DNA of 64,000 bases, taken from the IMG/VR virus record IMGVR_UViG_3300042564_004498, positions 1 to 64,000 of that record; one strand, written 5' to 3'. This DNA comes from a virus. The notes under the pieces were generated by a model. It searched no databases. It was not told where the DNA came from and worked only from the letters and a program-made list of their open reading frames with translations. Positions 41,308-48,879 of the stretch are shown one piece after another. The position numbers and the translations under genes were made by a program. Each line of letters opens with the position of its first letter. Positions within the stretch are counted from its first letter, which is position 1.

Positions 41308-42044
41308 GGTGTGGCAACCCCTCTTTTTGATACTACGATTGATGCCATTTTATTGGCGAAGATTATAGATTCCTCAACATCTTTGGTTTCCAAATATTTT
41401 AATGTGAATGATGATGTGAAAGTATCTCCTGCCCCACTAACATCAATGGTCTCCTTTGGGTTAGGAGATGGATAAATTTTACCTTGGTATTTGGCACCGT
41501 TACTTCCAAGTGTAATAAGAAGTTTATTTAATGAGCTATCATTAAAGTTATGTTTGGAAAATTCAGATTCGTTTAACTTCACAAAATCAAATTTATTAAC
41601 AAGGTCATCTCCAATTTGTTTCTTTGTGTCAATAATTGAGAATTGAGCGTGTTTGGTTATTTCAAATAATACCTCATCATTAAGGAATCCTTTATTATAA
41701 TCACTTATAATAACTGCATCCACATTTTTTAATGCGTTTAACTTTGAAATATTTAATTCTAATGGTTCAATATCAGATTCACCCTCATCAACTCTTAAAA
41801 ACATATGATTACTTTTCTTATCAACATATCTTGTTTTTGTAATGTCTTTGTTTTGGTACCAATGAATGATATGTAAATCTTTATTCAAAGATTTTAAGTT
41901 CTCAACAACATTACCTGACATACCTTTGTTTTCCGTTGTCTCTATTGGTGTTAATACGGGCACAGGCGCTTCAGGAGACAATCGTTTTGTCTCCACATAA
42001 ATAAATCTATCTAAACACAACTCACCTATTACTATTATTCTCAT
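41304..42044 (-). CDS. hldE1: PfkB-type sugar kinase, heptose-7-phosphate kinase-like (HldE domain 1)
   Basis: MRIIVIGELCLDRFIYVET then RLSPEAPVPVLTP are HldE/RfaE domain 1 hallmarks; VIISDYNKGFLNDEV and the C-terminal ETIDVSGAGDTFTSSFTLK carry the PfkB anion hole and catalytic Asp. It is shorter (246 aa) than the standard ~315-residue domain, missing part of the lid, so activity is probable rather than certain. It makes D-glycero-D-manno-heptose 1,7-bisphosphate in the known pathway. Encoded apart from domain 2, overlapping it by 23 bases. Confidence 0.8.
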   Translation of the reverse strand: MRIIVIGELCLDRFIYVETKRLSPEAPVPVLTPIETTENKGMSGNVVENLKSLNKDLHIIHWYQNKDITKTRYVDKKSNHMFLRVDEGESDIEPLELNISKLNALKNVDAVIISDYNKGFLNDEVLFEITKHAQFSIIDTKKQIGDDLVNKFDFVKLNESEFSKHNFNDSSLNKLLITLGSNGAKYQGKIYPSPNPKETIDVSGAGDTFTSSFTLKYLETKDVEESIIFANKMASIVVSKRGVATP

Positions 42045-42423
42045 ACTTCAATATTTTTGTTGTACTATAATCTAGTAGTTTTTTATAAAACACTAATTCT
42101 TTTGCGTGTTCACTACCATAAACAATTTCATTCCTATAGTCATCACCAACCACCATATAATCAGGTTGATATTCTTTCACACAATTAATTAGTTCTTCTC
42201 TTGAATCAAACACCACGACTTCATCCACAAATTTTAATGACTGAAGAAAATATTTTCTATCCTCAACATTATTAAATGGTCTACTCTCACCTTTAAGTTC
42301 TTTCACCCTTTTGTCCGAATCTATTCCAACCACTAACACACCTAAAGATTTGGCGTATTCCAACATCTTAAGATGTCCGGCATGAAGAACATCAAATGTT
42401 CCATTTACCCAAACTTTTTTCAT
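42022..42423 (-). CDS. hldE2: cytidylyltransferase-fold heptose adenylyltransferase-like (HldE domain 2)
   Basis: KKVWVNGTFDVLHAGHLKML is the nucleotidyltransferase HxGH motif; GIDSDKRVKELKGESRPFNN and VVGDDYRNEIVYGSEHAKEL then VFYKKLLDYSTTKIL match RfaE domain 2, which transfers AMP to heptose-1-phosphate. Complete at 133 aa. Separate genes for the two HldE domains are normal in some bacteria. Confidence 0.85.
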   Translation of the reverse strand: MKKVWVNGTFDVLHAGHLKMLEYAKSLGVLVVGIDSDKRVKELKGESRPFNNVEDRKYFLQSLKFVDEVVVFDSREELINCVKEYQPDYMVVGDDYRNEIVYGSEHAKELVFYKKLLDYSTTKILKYENNSNR

Positions 42424-42725
42424 AGTTCTTCTATCCTTATTGACTTATCACAAATGTATAAATCATAATGTGGTTTATGGTTCATCCTTAGTTCGTGGAA
42501 TTTACATCCCCAATCGTTAAGTTGTTGTTTTGTTAATTCTACATAGTCAACTTTTGTTGCCGCACCTCTTGCAGTATAATAAACAATTGTATTACCTTGG
42601 TCATACAATTTATTTATTTTAGATATCTGTTCTAATCGTGGTGCTGCATCAGAATAAGGTTTTGCTATTGTGCAAATTGTCCCATCGATGTCTACATAAA
42701 TTACTTTTGGCTGTCTCCCTTCCAT
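42420..42725 (-). CDS. HAD-family phosphatase-like protein, 101 aa
   Basis: VIYVDIDGTICTIAKPYSDA is HAD motif I (D-x-D-G-T), YYTARGAA is motif II, and HYDLYICDKSIRI the end. This short capless HAD type occurs with sugar-nucleotide genes. In a heptose operon the missing step is heptose bisphosphate phosphatase (GmhB), so this protein is a candidate, though it is small for that role. Overlaps both neighbours. Confidence 0.7.
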   Translation of the reverse strand: MEGRQPKVIYVDIDGTICTIAKPYSDAAPRLEQISKINKLYDQGNTIVYYTARGAATKVDYVELTKQQLNDWGCKFHELRMNHKPHYDLYICDKSIRIEEL

Positions 42726-43087
42726 ACTCTATATGAATCTGAATCAAAATGTTCTGTTGATACTTCAAACACTACCCCATCGGTTATTGCTTCCAATTGA
42801 TGAGGTTGACCTGGTCTTTGTCTAACCACATCACCAACTTTAAGATGTTGTTCAATTACTTCTGCGGTTTCGGTATTAATCCATCGGTAAATAAATTCAC
42901 CTTCATTCACATACCAAGTCTCATCCTTAATCATATGATAATGCATTGAGAATTTTGCGCCTTGTCTAAACCGAAGTAATTTTCCGCAATATAATTCATG
43001 ATTGGCAATAATGATTTCTTCGCCCCAACCTTTTGGGATTTTGCAACCATCACATTCAATCACATTAATAACTTTGGGTGTTTCCAT
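42701..43087 (-). CDS. cupin-domain protein, phosphomannose-isomerase-like, 128 aa
   Basis: A single cupin: GAKFSMHYHMIKDETWYVNE has the His-x-His...Glu metal triad, and GDVVRQRPGQPHQLEAITDG the second motif. Related to sugar isomerases and epimerases. First gene of the heptose operon, so a role in nucleotide-sugar synthesis is inferred. A second cupin is at 527. Confidence 0.78.
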   Translation of the reverse strand: METPKVINVIECDGCKIPKGWGEEIIIANHELYCGKLLRFRQGAKFSMHYHMIKDETWYVNEGEFIYRWINTETAEVIEQHLKVGDVVRQRPGQPHQLEAITDGVVFEVSTEHFDSDSYRVWKGDSQK

Positions 43088-43127
43088 AAGATAAAAGTAA
43101 TCTCATCACCAAAATTTGTAAACAAAA

Positions 43128-43149
43128 AACCCTTCTTAGGAGAAGGGTT
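43128..43149 (-). terminator. intrinsic terminator
   Basis: AACCCTTCT-TAGG-AGAAGGGTT with T runs on both sides. Overlaps the end of the gene at 43136. Confidence 0.8.
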
Positions 43150-43996
43150 GTTTTTTTCTTTTAATTGTTTTGGTATCGTTATCTTTAACAGAGTAAATTA
43201 CAAACACATCTTTCTGTGGATAAATTAAAATGTCCACGGCTTTATGTCTTCCTTTACTAACATCTTTCTTGAATGACTCACCTTGTCCTTCACTTGATTT
43301 CACTTGTATTGTTTTTACCTCACCTCTTGAAGATTTGAAAATTAAATCTGTTGAGAATATCATATCAATAAAATCTCCGTCTCCACCTTGGTATAATAAT
43401 TCATAACCTGGTATTGACCCAATTGTATCGGCAACTTCATTTTCAATTTTTTCTCCCCATTCAGAATTTCTTCTAATATTGGTAGTGTAATCCAATAATT
43501 CATTGGGAGAACTCAAATATTGACTAAAAAGACCTGATAAGTTGTCTTTATACTTCAATAATACTTCTTTTACCTCATCTTCATCTTTGGAATTACTTAT
43601 TGTGTTAATAATTTCAGTAGCGGCTGGACGACCATTATTTTTAGATAAAAATAACAAATCGGTTAAAAGTTTAGCTAAATCGGAAAAATTTGTGTTTAAT
43701 TTGTTAACAGGATGCCATTTACCATCAATATAAACTAATCTTTTACTTGGAAGACTTTCCAAAAATCTATTATAAGTGTAATCATTGATTTTACCGTTAT
43801 CTTTTAAGATATTGACCCCCATAATATATCTTTCAATATCATCTTCTCCAATATTTGTTTTGATTTCATCAAGAATATTATCGATTATTGATTGTAAACC
43901 TAAACCATCATTTCTTGATAACCAAGATTTTAACTTATTCAACGAGTTGAATATTGACTCATGGTCACCTTCTCTTTGTTCTTTTATTAATTTCAT
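43136..43996 (-). CDS. tagged PD-(D/E)XK nuclease-like protein, 286 aa
   Basis: Starts MKLIKEQREGD, a very short leader ending in EQ. Residues 190-235 read WGEKIENEVADTIGSIPGYE, then GGDGDFIDMIFSTDLIF and EVKTIQVKSSEGQ: a helix Glu, an Asp and a Q-V-K, the common core of PD-(D/E)XK nucleases. The N-terminal 180 residues are helical. Starts one base after the stop of 43998, so the two are expressed together. A second tagged nuclease is at 11665. Confidence 0.6.
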   Translation of the reverse strand: MKLIKEQREGDHESIFNSLNKLKSWLSRNDGLGLQSIIDNILDEIKTNIGEDDIERYIMGVNILKDNGKINDYTYNRFLESLPSKRLVYIDGKWHPVNKLNTNFSDLAKLLTDLLFLSKNNGRPAATEIINTISNSKDEDEVKEVLLKYKDNLSGLFSQYLSSPNELLDYTTNIRRNSEWGEKIENEVADTIGSIPGYELLYQGGDGDFIDMIFSTDLIFKSSRGEVKTIQVKSSEGQGESFKKDVSKGRHKAVDILIYPQKDVFVIYSVKDNDTKTIKRKKQPFS

Positions 43997-43997
43997 A

Positions 43998-44858
43998 TTA
44001 ATGCTGTACTCTTAATCTATCGGTATTATATCCCAAACTTTGTATTAACTCACGAACTTCTTCAGTAAAAGTTGATGTATGTCTCCACGCATTACTTTTA
44101 AAAGTTAAGTTAATTAGTCCACCAACATTATTAGTTGATGTATTAAATTTCACTGAGTGTAATACTTGGGAATTAGGGAGAGCTCTAATTTTCTTTTTTA
44201 TTTCTTTATTTAATGTTTGTTTGACCCATTCATCGACCCCCTGATATACAAATGCACCACTCATATTTAAATCTAATTTTCCGTGGGTAACACTACCAAT
44301 TTCAACACCAATAAAATTAGTTAATGTTTCCATAAAGTCATTTCCCAATTCCGCGGCTCGATAATTTTTTTCAGATTTATCACGAATTGACTTATCAAAA
44401 TCAACACTAAAAAAACCATTTACAACATAAGGAGAATCTTCAGTTAAATTAAGTGTTATCCATTCAGGTAACTCTAACCTATCAGTAAAAAAAGTAATCG
44501 CCTTTTTGTACCTTTCAAGAAAAAGTCCTTCATTTTTAAGACTTGGCATTTTGTGAACGCCTTTTTGTGCTAATTCTCTTCCAACATTAACCATAGTACG
44601 ATAAGCACCATAATAACCTGTAACCACATCAGCAGCGCCATAATCTTCTGCAAATTCTTTCATATGATTTTTAATCAATAAAGAAAGAGGGTATTGACCT
44701 ATTTCATCACCGTGGTTTTTTTTAACCCATGGTCTAAAATAGTTCACAAAAACTTCAACAAAGTCTTCATCCTGGTATTCTTTTGGATTAAAACTTTCTA
44801 AGACAGTTCTTACAACTTTCTCAAGGTCAGATTCGGTAAGTGTGTGTATTTTTTTCAT
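43998..44858 (-). CDS. tagged hypothetical protein, 286 aa
   Basis: The tag MKKIHTLTESDLEKVVRTVL then ESF is the clearest match to the protein at 16255. The body is a mixed fold with Gly-rich segments (YGAADVVTGYYGAYRTMVNV) and a beta-rich C-terminus (GGLINLTFKSNAWRHTST). GAGTATTTATA lies 6 bases before the ATG. It precedes the tagged nuclease gene at 43136. Function unknown. Confidence 0.65.
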   Translation of the reverse strand: MKKIHTLTESDLEKVVRTVLESFNPKEYQDEDFVEVFVNYFRPWVKKNHGDEIGQYPLSLLIKNHMKEFAEDYGAADVVTGYYGAYRTMVNVGRELAQKGVHKMPSLKNEGLFLERYKKAITFFTDRLELPEWITLNLTEDSPYVVNGFFSVDFDKSIRDKSEKNYRAAELGNDFMETLTNFIGVEIGSVTHGKLDLNMSGAFVYQGVDEWVKQTLNKEIKKKIRALPNSQVLHSVKFNTSTNNVGGLINLTFKSNAWRHTSTFTEEVRELIQSLGYNTDRLRVQH

Positions 44859-44861
44859 TAC

Positions 44862-45032
44862 TTATAAATACTCATTAGGAATGATATGCACAACTTTATT
44901 TGTCATCCCATTCATAACCCGATAAATTGTGTTTTTTTGTTTTTCACTAATAGTGTCAAGAGTAAGCATAAACTCGTAAAGACCTCTTGTCAATTTAAGT
45001 TCCATATACTCTTCAAATTCTCTAGATTCCAT
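44862..45032 (-). CDS. small helical protein, 56 aa
   Basis: The ATG at 45032 (MESREFEEYMELKLTRGLYE) is preferred over 45053 because the earlier residues look like intergenic sequence. Helical, ends VVHIIPNEYL. Function unknown. Confidence 0.5.
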   Translation of the reverse strand: MESREFEEYMELKLTRGLYEFMLTLDTISEKQKNTIYRVMNGMTNKVVHIIPNEYL

Positions 45033-45055
45033 AATACAAACAAAAATAAACAAAA

Positions 45056-45079
45056 AACCCCACTTAATAAAGTAGGGTT
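45056..45079 (-). terminator. intrinsic terminator
   Basis: AACCCCACTT / AAGTAGGGTT, with one mismatch, and T6 in the minus direction. Confidence 0.65.
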
Positions 45080-45102
45080 ATATTATTATTTGATTTCAAA
45101 AT

Positions 45103-45696
45103 TTAAAATCCTAAAATTTCGTGTCGTTTAACCGTATCAACAATATCTAAATAGAAATCTTCAAGGTCTCTTTCTCCTGATTCAATTTGATTAATAATTT
45201 CTTGTCTTTTATACCCTGTATTTTTATCAATGAAGTCAATCATTTCATCGTCAGTAATACCTTCAGGTTTTATTGGCTCAGGTATACACTCATGGTCTCT
45301 TTCAACAACACCAATGTCATCAACATATAATCCCGTTTCACCAACCATTTCTTCAAATTTAGGTATCATAATATCTTCATACCACTCTTCAATCACATGT
45401 AGCACAAAAGATTCTTTAACGGTAAACAAAGATTGTATTGTTTTAATAAAGTTTTTAGAAACAATTAAGTGTCCCCCTTCAAAATTTTCATCTTCAAAAT
45501 AAAATATTGCTGTAATCGCCTCTACCCCATCAACACACCAATCCTCCCGAAGATTACCATAATTACGAGATTTTTGTGTGATTTTTCTCTGACCTTCTTC
45601 AATATATTGATTTAGGTATTTTGTAATTGCGTTTTGTAACACGGGACTACTTTTTACAAATCTTTTATATTGTTCTTCAGTTATAATGTATTTCAT
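45103..45696 (-). CDS. tagged hypothetical protein, 197 aa
   Basis: The tag MKYIITEEQYKRFVKSSPVL precedes a domain with DWCVDGVEAITAIFYFEDEN and a WYEDIMIPKFEEMVG helix resembling the WFE family, then a helical acidic end. CTATTTATTTA lies 6 bases before the ATG. Function unknown. Confidence 0.62.
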   Translation of the reverse strand: MKYIITEEQYKRFVKSSPVLQNAITKYLNQYIEEGQRKITQKSRNYGNLREDWCVDGVEAITAIFYFEDENFEGGHLIVSKNFIKTIQSLFTVKESFVLHVIEEWYEDIMIPKFEEMVGETGLYVDDIGVVERDHECIPEPIKPEGITDDEMIDFIDKNTGYKRQEIINQIESGERDLEDFYLDIVDTVKRHEILGF

Positions 45697-45721
45697 GTTA
45701 AATAAATAGTTTTGAAATTAA

Positions 45722-45746
45722 AAACCCCCAACATAGTTGAGGGTTT
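45722..45746 (-). terminator. intrinsic terminator
   Basis: AAACCCCCAAC-ATA-GTTGAGGGTTT with T residues in the minus direction. Confidence 0.75.
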
Positions 45747-45760
45747 CTTTTTTCATTATG

Positions 45761-46318
45761 TTAATTTTCTTCAATTTTTCGTTCATCCATCACTTCACGA
45801 TAACCCTCATATAACGAATCTCTAAGTTGATATAAGTTATCATAAATTTCGTCATGATAATCATCATCGTTCATCATCTCTTCAAAATCAATCCCCTCTT
45901 CATAATCTTCAATATCGTCGTAGTCTACGGCGTATACAAATGCACCAATAGGGGCATACCCTTCATCTTCATATGTTCCATAAACAACGGTGTCTCCACC
46001 AAGTACTTCAACAAGTTTTTGTAAATACTCTGTCGGAACACTCCAAGCTGACTCAATTACTAAATCAACATCTGATGAATACTCGTCTATTTCAGATTCA
46101 ATGGTAATCCATTTGGAACCAACATTCTCGGTCATCCATTCTCTATCCATAAAATTATCAGGTTCACTAAACTCAGTCCCGTATAATTTATTGATATTAT
46201 TTACAATATCCACATATAAAGTGTCATCACTTTTACTTACAAGAAGTTCTTTTAATTTAATAAAAGTTTCTTCGTTAAGATTCTCAACCTTAACATAAGT
46301 GGTCATGGTATTTGCCAT
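45761..46318 (-). CDS. acidic hypothetical protein, 185 aa
   Basis: Very acidic, with beta-type N-terminus (TTYVKVENLNEETFIKLKEL) and YVDIVNNINKLYG, ending in an Asp/Glu-rich helix. The ATG shares a base with the stop of the 56-aa gene upstream (TAATG). Expression is driven by the same promoter. Unrecognised; acidic proteins of this kind can be DNA mimics, but nothing specific supports that. Confidence 0.58.
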   Translation of the reverse strand: MANTMTTYVKVENLNEETFIKLKELLVSKSDDTLYVDIVNNINKLYGTEFSEPDNFMDREWMTENVGSKWITIESEIDEYSSDVDLVIESAWSVPTEYLQKLVEVLGGDTVVYGTYEDEGYAPIGAFVYAVDYDDIEDYEEGIDFEEMMNDDDYHDEIYDNLYQLRDSLYEGYREVMDERKIEEN

Positions 46319-46488
46319 TAATTCTCTAAAATTGATTTGCCCAAAATTAACGGAGAACCTGTTTGACTCTTCACAACTGTGAAATGAGAATCATACTCCT
46401 TGATGAATAAGGTGTCATCTTTACCAAATAATTGTCTGTAATTGTTTTTTGCGTAGTCTTCTACTTGTTTTGAAACTTCTGGTGTCAT
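46318..46488 (-). CDS. small hypothetical protein, 56 aa
   Basis: Encodes MTPEVSKQVEDYAKNNYRQL and continues to ILGKSILEN. It is the first gene of a two-gene operon with 45761 (stop and start overlap), preceded by a host-like promoter within an inverted repeat. Function unknown. Confidence 0.6.
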   Translation of the reverse strand: MTPEVSKQVEDYAKNNYRQLFGKDDTLFIKEYDSHFTVVKSQTGSPLILGKSILEN

Positions 46489-46510
46489 ATTTTTAATTAT
46501 TAAATTATAC

Positions 46511-46539
46511 TGTCACAAATATAGAATAAATTTGTGACA
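46511..46539 (-). promoter_or_regulatory. promoter within a perfect 10-bp inverted repeat (operator candidate)
   Basis: TGTCACAAAT and ATTTGTGACA are exact reverse complements around a 9-base spacer. The minus-strand -7 element TATATTTG (46516-46523) overlaps the left arm. Such a palindrome over a promoter is the usual site of a dimeric repressor. Confidence 0.6.
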
Positions 46540-46557
46540 AAACAAATTAATTTTTAA

Positions 46558-46920
46558 TTAAAAAGTTCCAACATCATTTACTTGAAGACCCGTATGTCCT
46601 TCAAACCATTCTTTTACCATTGGTTTCCAAGAATCTTCACCAAAATAAGCATCAAATGACCCATAAATCCCTTTTGGTAATACCAAGAATGGACAATCCA
46701 TACTTGTATTGATATCATGGTTATTACAACTTACCCACCACATATGGTCGTAGTCGTCAAATTCAGGCATCCCTACCAAAGAAAAAAAATACTCAGGCTC
46801 ATTATCATCATATGGTGATTTAAATCCATCATATGGAATTAATTTATCATTGATAAATTCTAAAATGGCGTTGTTACGCTTCCAATTATTTAATTGTTGT
46901 TCGGTTATAATATATTCCAT
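46558..46920 (-). CDS. tagged WFE-type protein, 120 aa
   Basis: The tag MEYIITEQQLNNWKRNNAIL is followed by acidic and aromatic sequence and the ending MVKEWFEGHTGLQVNDVGTF, like the proteins at 21830 and 52278. AGTATTTATTA precedes the ATG. Function unknown. Confidence 0.6.
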   Translation of the reverse strand: MEYIITEQQLNNWKRNNAILEFINDKLIPYDGFKSPYDDNEPEYFFSLVGMPEFDDYDHMWWVSCNNHDINTSMDCPFLVLPKGIYGSFDAYFGEDSWKPMVKEWFEGHTGLQVNDVGTF

Positions 46921-46954
46921 CTCTAATAAATACTCTAACCTTTTAGTTTGGGTA

Positions 46955-47176
46955 TTAAGATTTATTGCCCTTTACAGGTGTTTTTCCTATAATTTTCCAT
47001 ACTTTTTTAATTGGTGCCCCTAATAAGTCATCAAAGGCCCCAATAATAAATGAACTATCATTAATATTATCACTACTACGATTTCTTATTTCAAAAACTA
47101 ACTCTTCACCTTGATGAATTGTACTTTCATCTGTGATTAAATAATCAACTTTTCCTATTATTACATTCATTTCCAT
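46955..47176 (-). CDS. hypothetical protein, 73 aa
   Basis: Short beta-rich protein (NVIIGKVDYLITDESTIHQG, VFEIRNRSSDNIND). No tag and no recognised motif. Function unknown. Confidence 0.5.
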   Translation of the reverse strand: MEMNVIIGKVDYLITDESTIHQGEELVFEIRNRSSDNINDSSFIIGAFDDLLGAPIKKVWKIIGKTPVKGNKS

Positions 47177-47216
47177 AAACCAATAATAAGTTTTTATTTG
47201 TATATGTCAAATAAAA

Positions 47217-47239
47217 AACCCCTCTTTGTGGGAGGGGTT
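47217..47239 (-). terminator. intrinsic terminator
   Basis: AACCCCTC / GAGGGGTT with T6 in the minus direction. Confidence 0.75.
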
Positions 47240-47247
47240 GGTTAATA

Positions 47248-48108
47248 TTATATTTGTGATTCAGCGGTCACTACCACATTTGATAGTTTCCATCCCGCAT
47301 TACATAACTTATCGTTATAACAATCTCCTGTAAACCAAGGAGAATCATAAGGACCTTTAGGGGAATATACTTCCCAATATGAAGGTGTTATCCACCAACC
47401 AACAGACATTGACGATTTTAATGATGACATATCTATGGTTGTACCATCAGCACCTCCATTGTTTAATACATCATATGTTAAAATACTCACACCATTTTGA
47501 GTTAAAATAATACTCATATTTGTGTAATCAGAATTAAAAGTAACTTCCATATCAAATGGAATTGTTACATCAATAACATCAACTAAACTATGAGTTCCTT
47601 CACCAGGGTTATTAGATAAATTACTTTGAGTGTAACAATCATCACTCAGAATTGCTTCACTATAAGAATATTCAAATCTTTGTTTGTTATTTAAATGAAT
47701 TGTTTGTTGAAGTATTCTATTACCATTAGTTTCCATAAAGTCAATTTCATTACAATATGGAGACCCTGAATTACCTGCGTCACAATAGTTAGTCCCTTTA
47801 GGTTGGGTTGCACTATTCACCATATAAAACGAAGCATTTAACCAATTGTTTTTTTGAATTTCGGTTGGTTCCATTCCTGATAGGTCAATTGTTGCAGTAA
47901 TTTTAGAAATGTTTTTAAACCCATGGGTTGAAACAACTCTACCAGCATTAAAGGTAACGGTTGAATTTTCAATTATTGGAGACATATTACACCAATCGCT
48001 GGTCCAATCTGAATCAAATGTGACATTATAAGTTGTTAATGATAATGATTTTTTATTACGACGAAATAGTTTTTTTATTCGGTCATAAAATTTAGATAAT
48101 TTACTCAT
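47248..48108 (-). CDS. GH16-like / concanavalin-type jelly-roll protein, 286 aa
   Basis: Near residue 118 the sequence YCNEIDFMETNGNRILQQTI contains E-I-D-F-M-E, the E-x-D-x-x-E catalytic motif of GH16-type glucanases and carrageenases, in a beta-rich Cys-containing fold (NYCDAGNSGS, DDCYTQSNLS, FTGDCYNDKLCNAGW). The ending (WWITPSYWEVYSPKG) also fits a glycan-binding jelly roll. It could degrade or bind host surface polysaccharide. No signal peptide; a basic start (LSKFYDRIKKLFRRNKKSL) instead. Confidence 0.6.
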   Translation of the reverse strand: MSKLSKFYDRIKKLFRRNKKSLSLTTYNVTFDSDWTSDWCNMSPIIENSTVTFNAGRVVSTHGFKNISKITATIDLSGMEPTEIQKNNWLNASFYMVNSATQPKGTNYCDAGNSGSPYCNEIDFMETNGNRILQQTIHLNNKQRFEYSYSEAILSDDCYTQSNLSNNPGEGTHSLVDVIDVTIPFDMEVTFNSDYTNMSIILTQNGVSILTYDVLNNGGADGTTIDMSSLKSSMSVGWWITPSYWEVYSPKGPYDSPWFTGDCYNDKLCNAGWKLSNVVVTAESQI

Positions 48109-48115
48109 AAATTGT

Positions 48116-48280
48116 TTATTTCACTTTTTTTTCTTGTTCATTAACCAATGGTTTTGAATCACCAAGCTTTGAATTTATTAATTTAGAGAAATTCTCAGTC
48201 ATTACTTTCATTCCTCCTGTGTGTTGTTCACGGATGGCATTTTTTTCTTCTTCCGATAAATTATTCAATATGTGTTTCAT
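48116..48280 (-). CDS. tagged small protein, 54 aa
   Basis: MKHILNNLSEEEKNAIREQH is another tag variant, with an EQ pair at 18-19. The remaining 34 residues are helical and Lys-rich. GGTATTTATAA lies 13 bases before the ATG. It lies 7 bases before the GH16-like gene. A small internal head-type protein is plausible. Confidence 0.6.
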   Translation of the reverse strand: MKHILNNLSEEEKNAIREQHTGGMKVMTENFSKLINSKLGDSKPLVNEQEKKVK

Positions 48281-48322
48281 GTTTTGTTTTATTATAAATA
48301 CCTTAATATGTGAAAAAAAAGT

Positions 48323-48856
48323 TTATCGTCTTCCTGATGAAGGTGATGTTGTTCCTCTCCCACCACTTTGTGGCCTAACCGAAGGTGTTTCAGGTCTATA
48401 TTCTTGTTGAGGTCTTACTGACGGGGTTTCTGTTCTTTGTGGTCTTACTGACGGAGTTTCTTGTCTTCCACCTCTTTGTCCTCCAACAGATGGTGTTTCA
48501 TCTCTACGATATTCTCTTCCTCTATAACCATTATTTCTTGCAACTCTATACCCATTATTATAATATACCGGATAAGAATAATAATAATTATAAATTCTTG
48601 GTCTCCAATAAGGGTCATCAAAATAAAACCACCAATTATAACCATTATACCAATTATTTCCCCAATAAAATCTCCAATTATTATAATAATATGGGTCTAA
48701 TTGGTTTGAAAATGTGGATAATGGAACTTGCACTTGCTGGCCCAATTCATTAACTGCCAAGATATGTGTTATTCTTGGTTGGGATGAAACATTTTGATAT
48801 CCTACACAAGATGATAAAAGAAAAAACAATCCAATAATTAATAATACTTTTTTCAT
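48323..48856 (-). CDS. Tyr/Asn-rich lipoprotein with TPSVRPQ repeats, 177 aa
   Basis: The lipoprotein signal (MKKVLLIIGLFFLLSSC) has a Cys at residue 16 for lipid attachment. The middle is extremely rich in Tyr, Trp and Asn (YYYNNWRFYWGNNWYNGYNW), and the end repeats ETPSVRPQ-type units four times. It is likely anchored in the infected host's envelope. A role in superinfection exclusion or virion release is speculation. Confidence 0.7.
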   Translation of the reverse strand: MKKVLLIIGLFFLLSSCVGYQNVSSQPRITHILAVNELGQQVQVPLSTFSNQLDPYYYNNWRFYWGNNWYNGYNWWFYFDDPYWRPRIYNYYYSYPVYYNNGYRVARNNGYRGREYRRDETPSVGGQRGGRQETPSVRPQRTETPSVRPQQEYRPETPSVRPQSGGRGTTSPSSGRR

Positions 48857-48879
48857 AACATTTTTTTATTATAAATATA

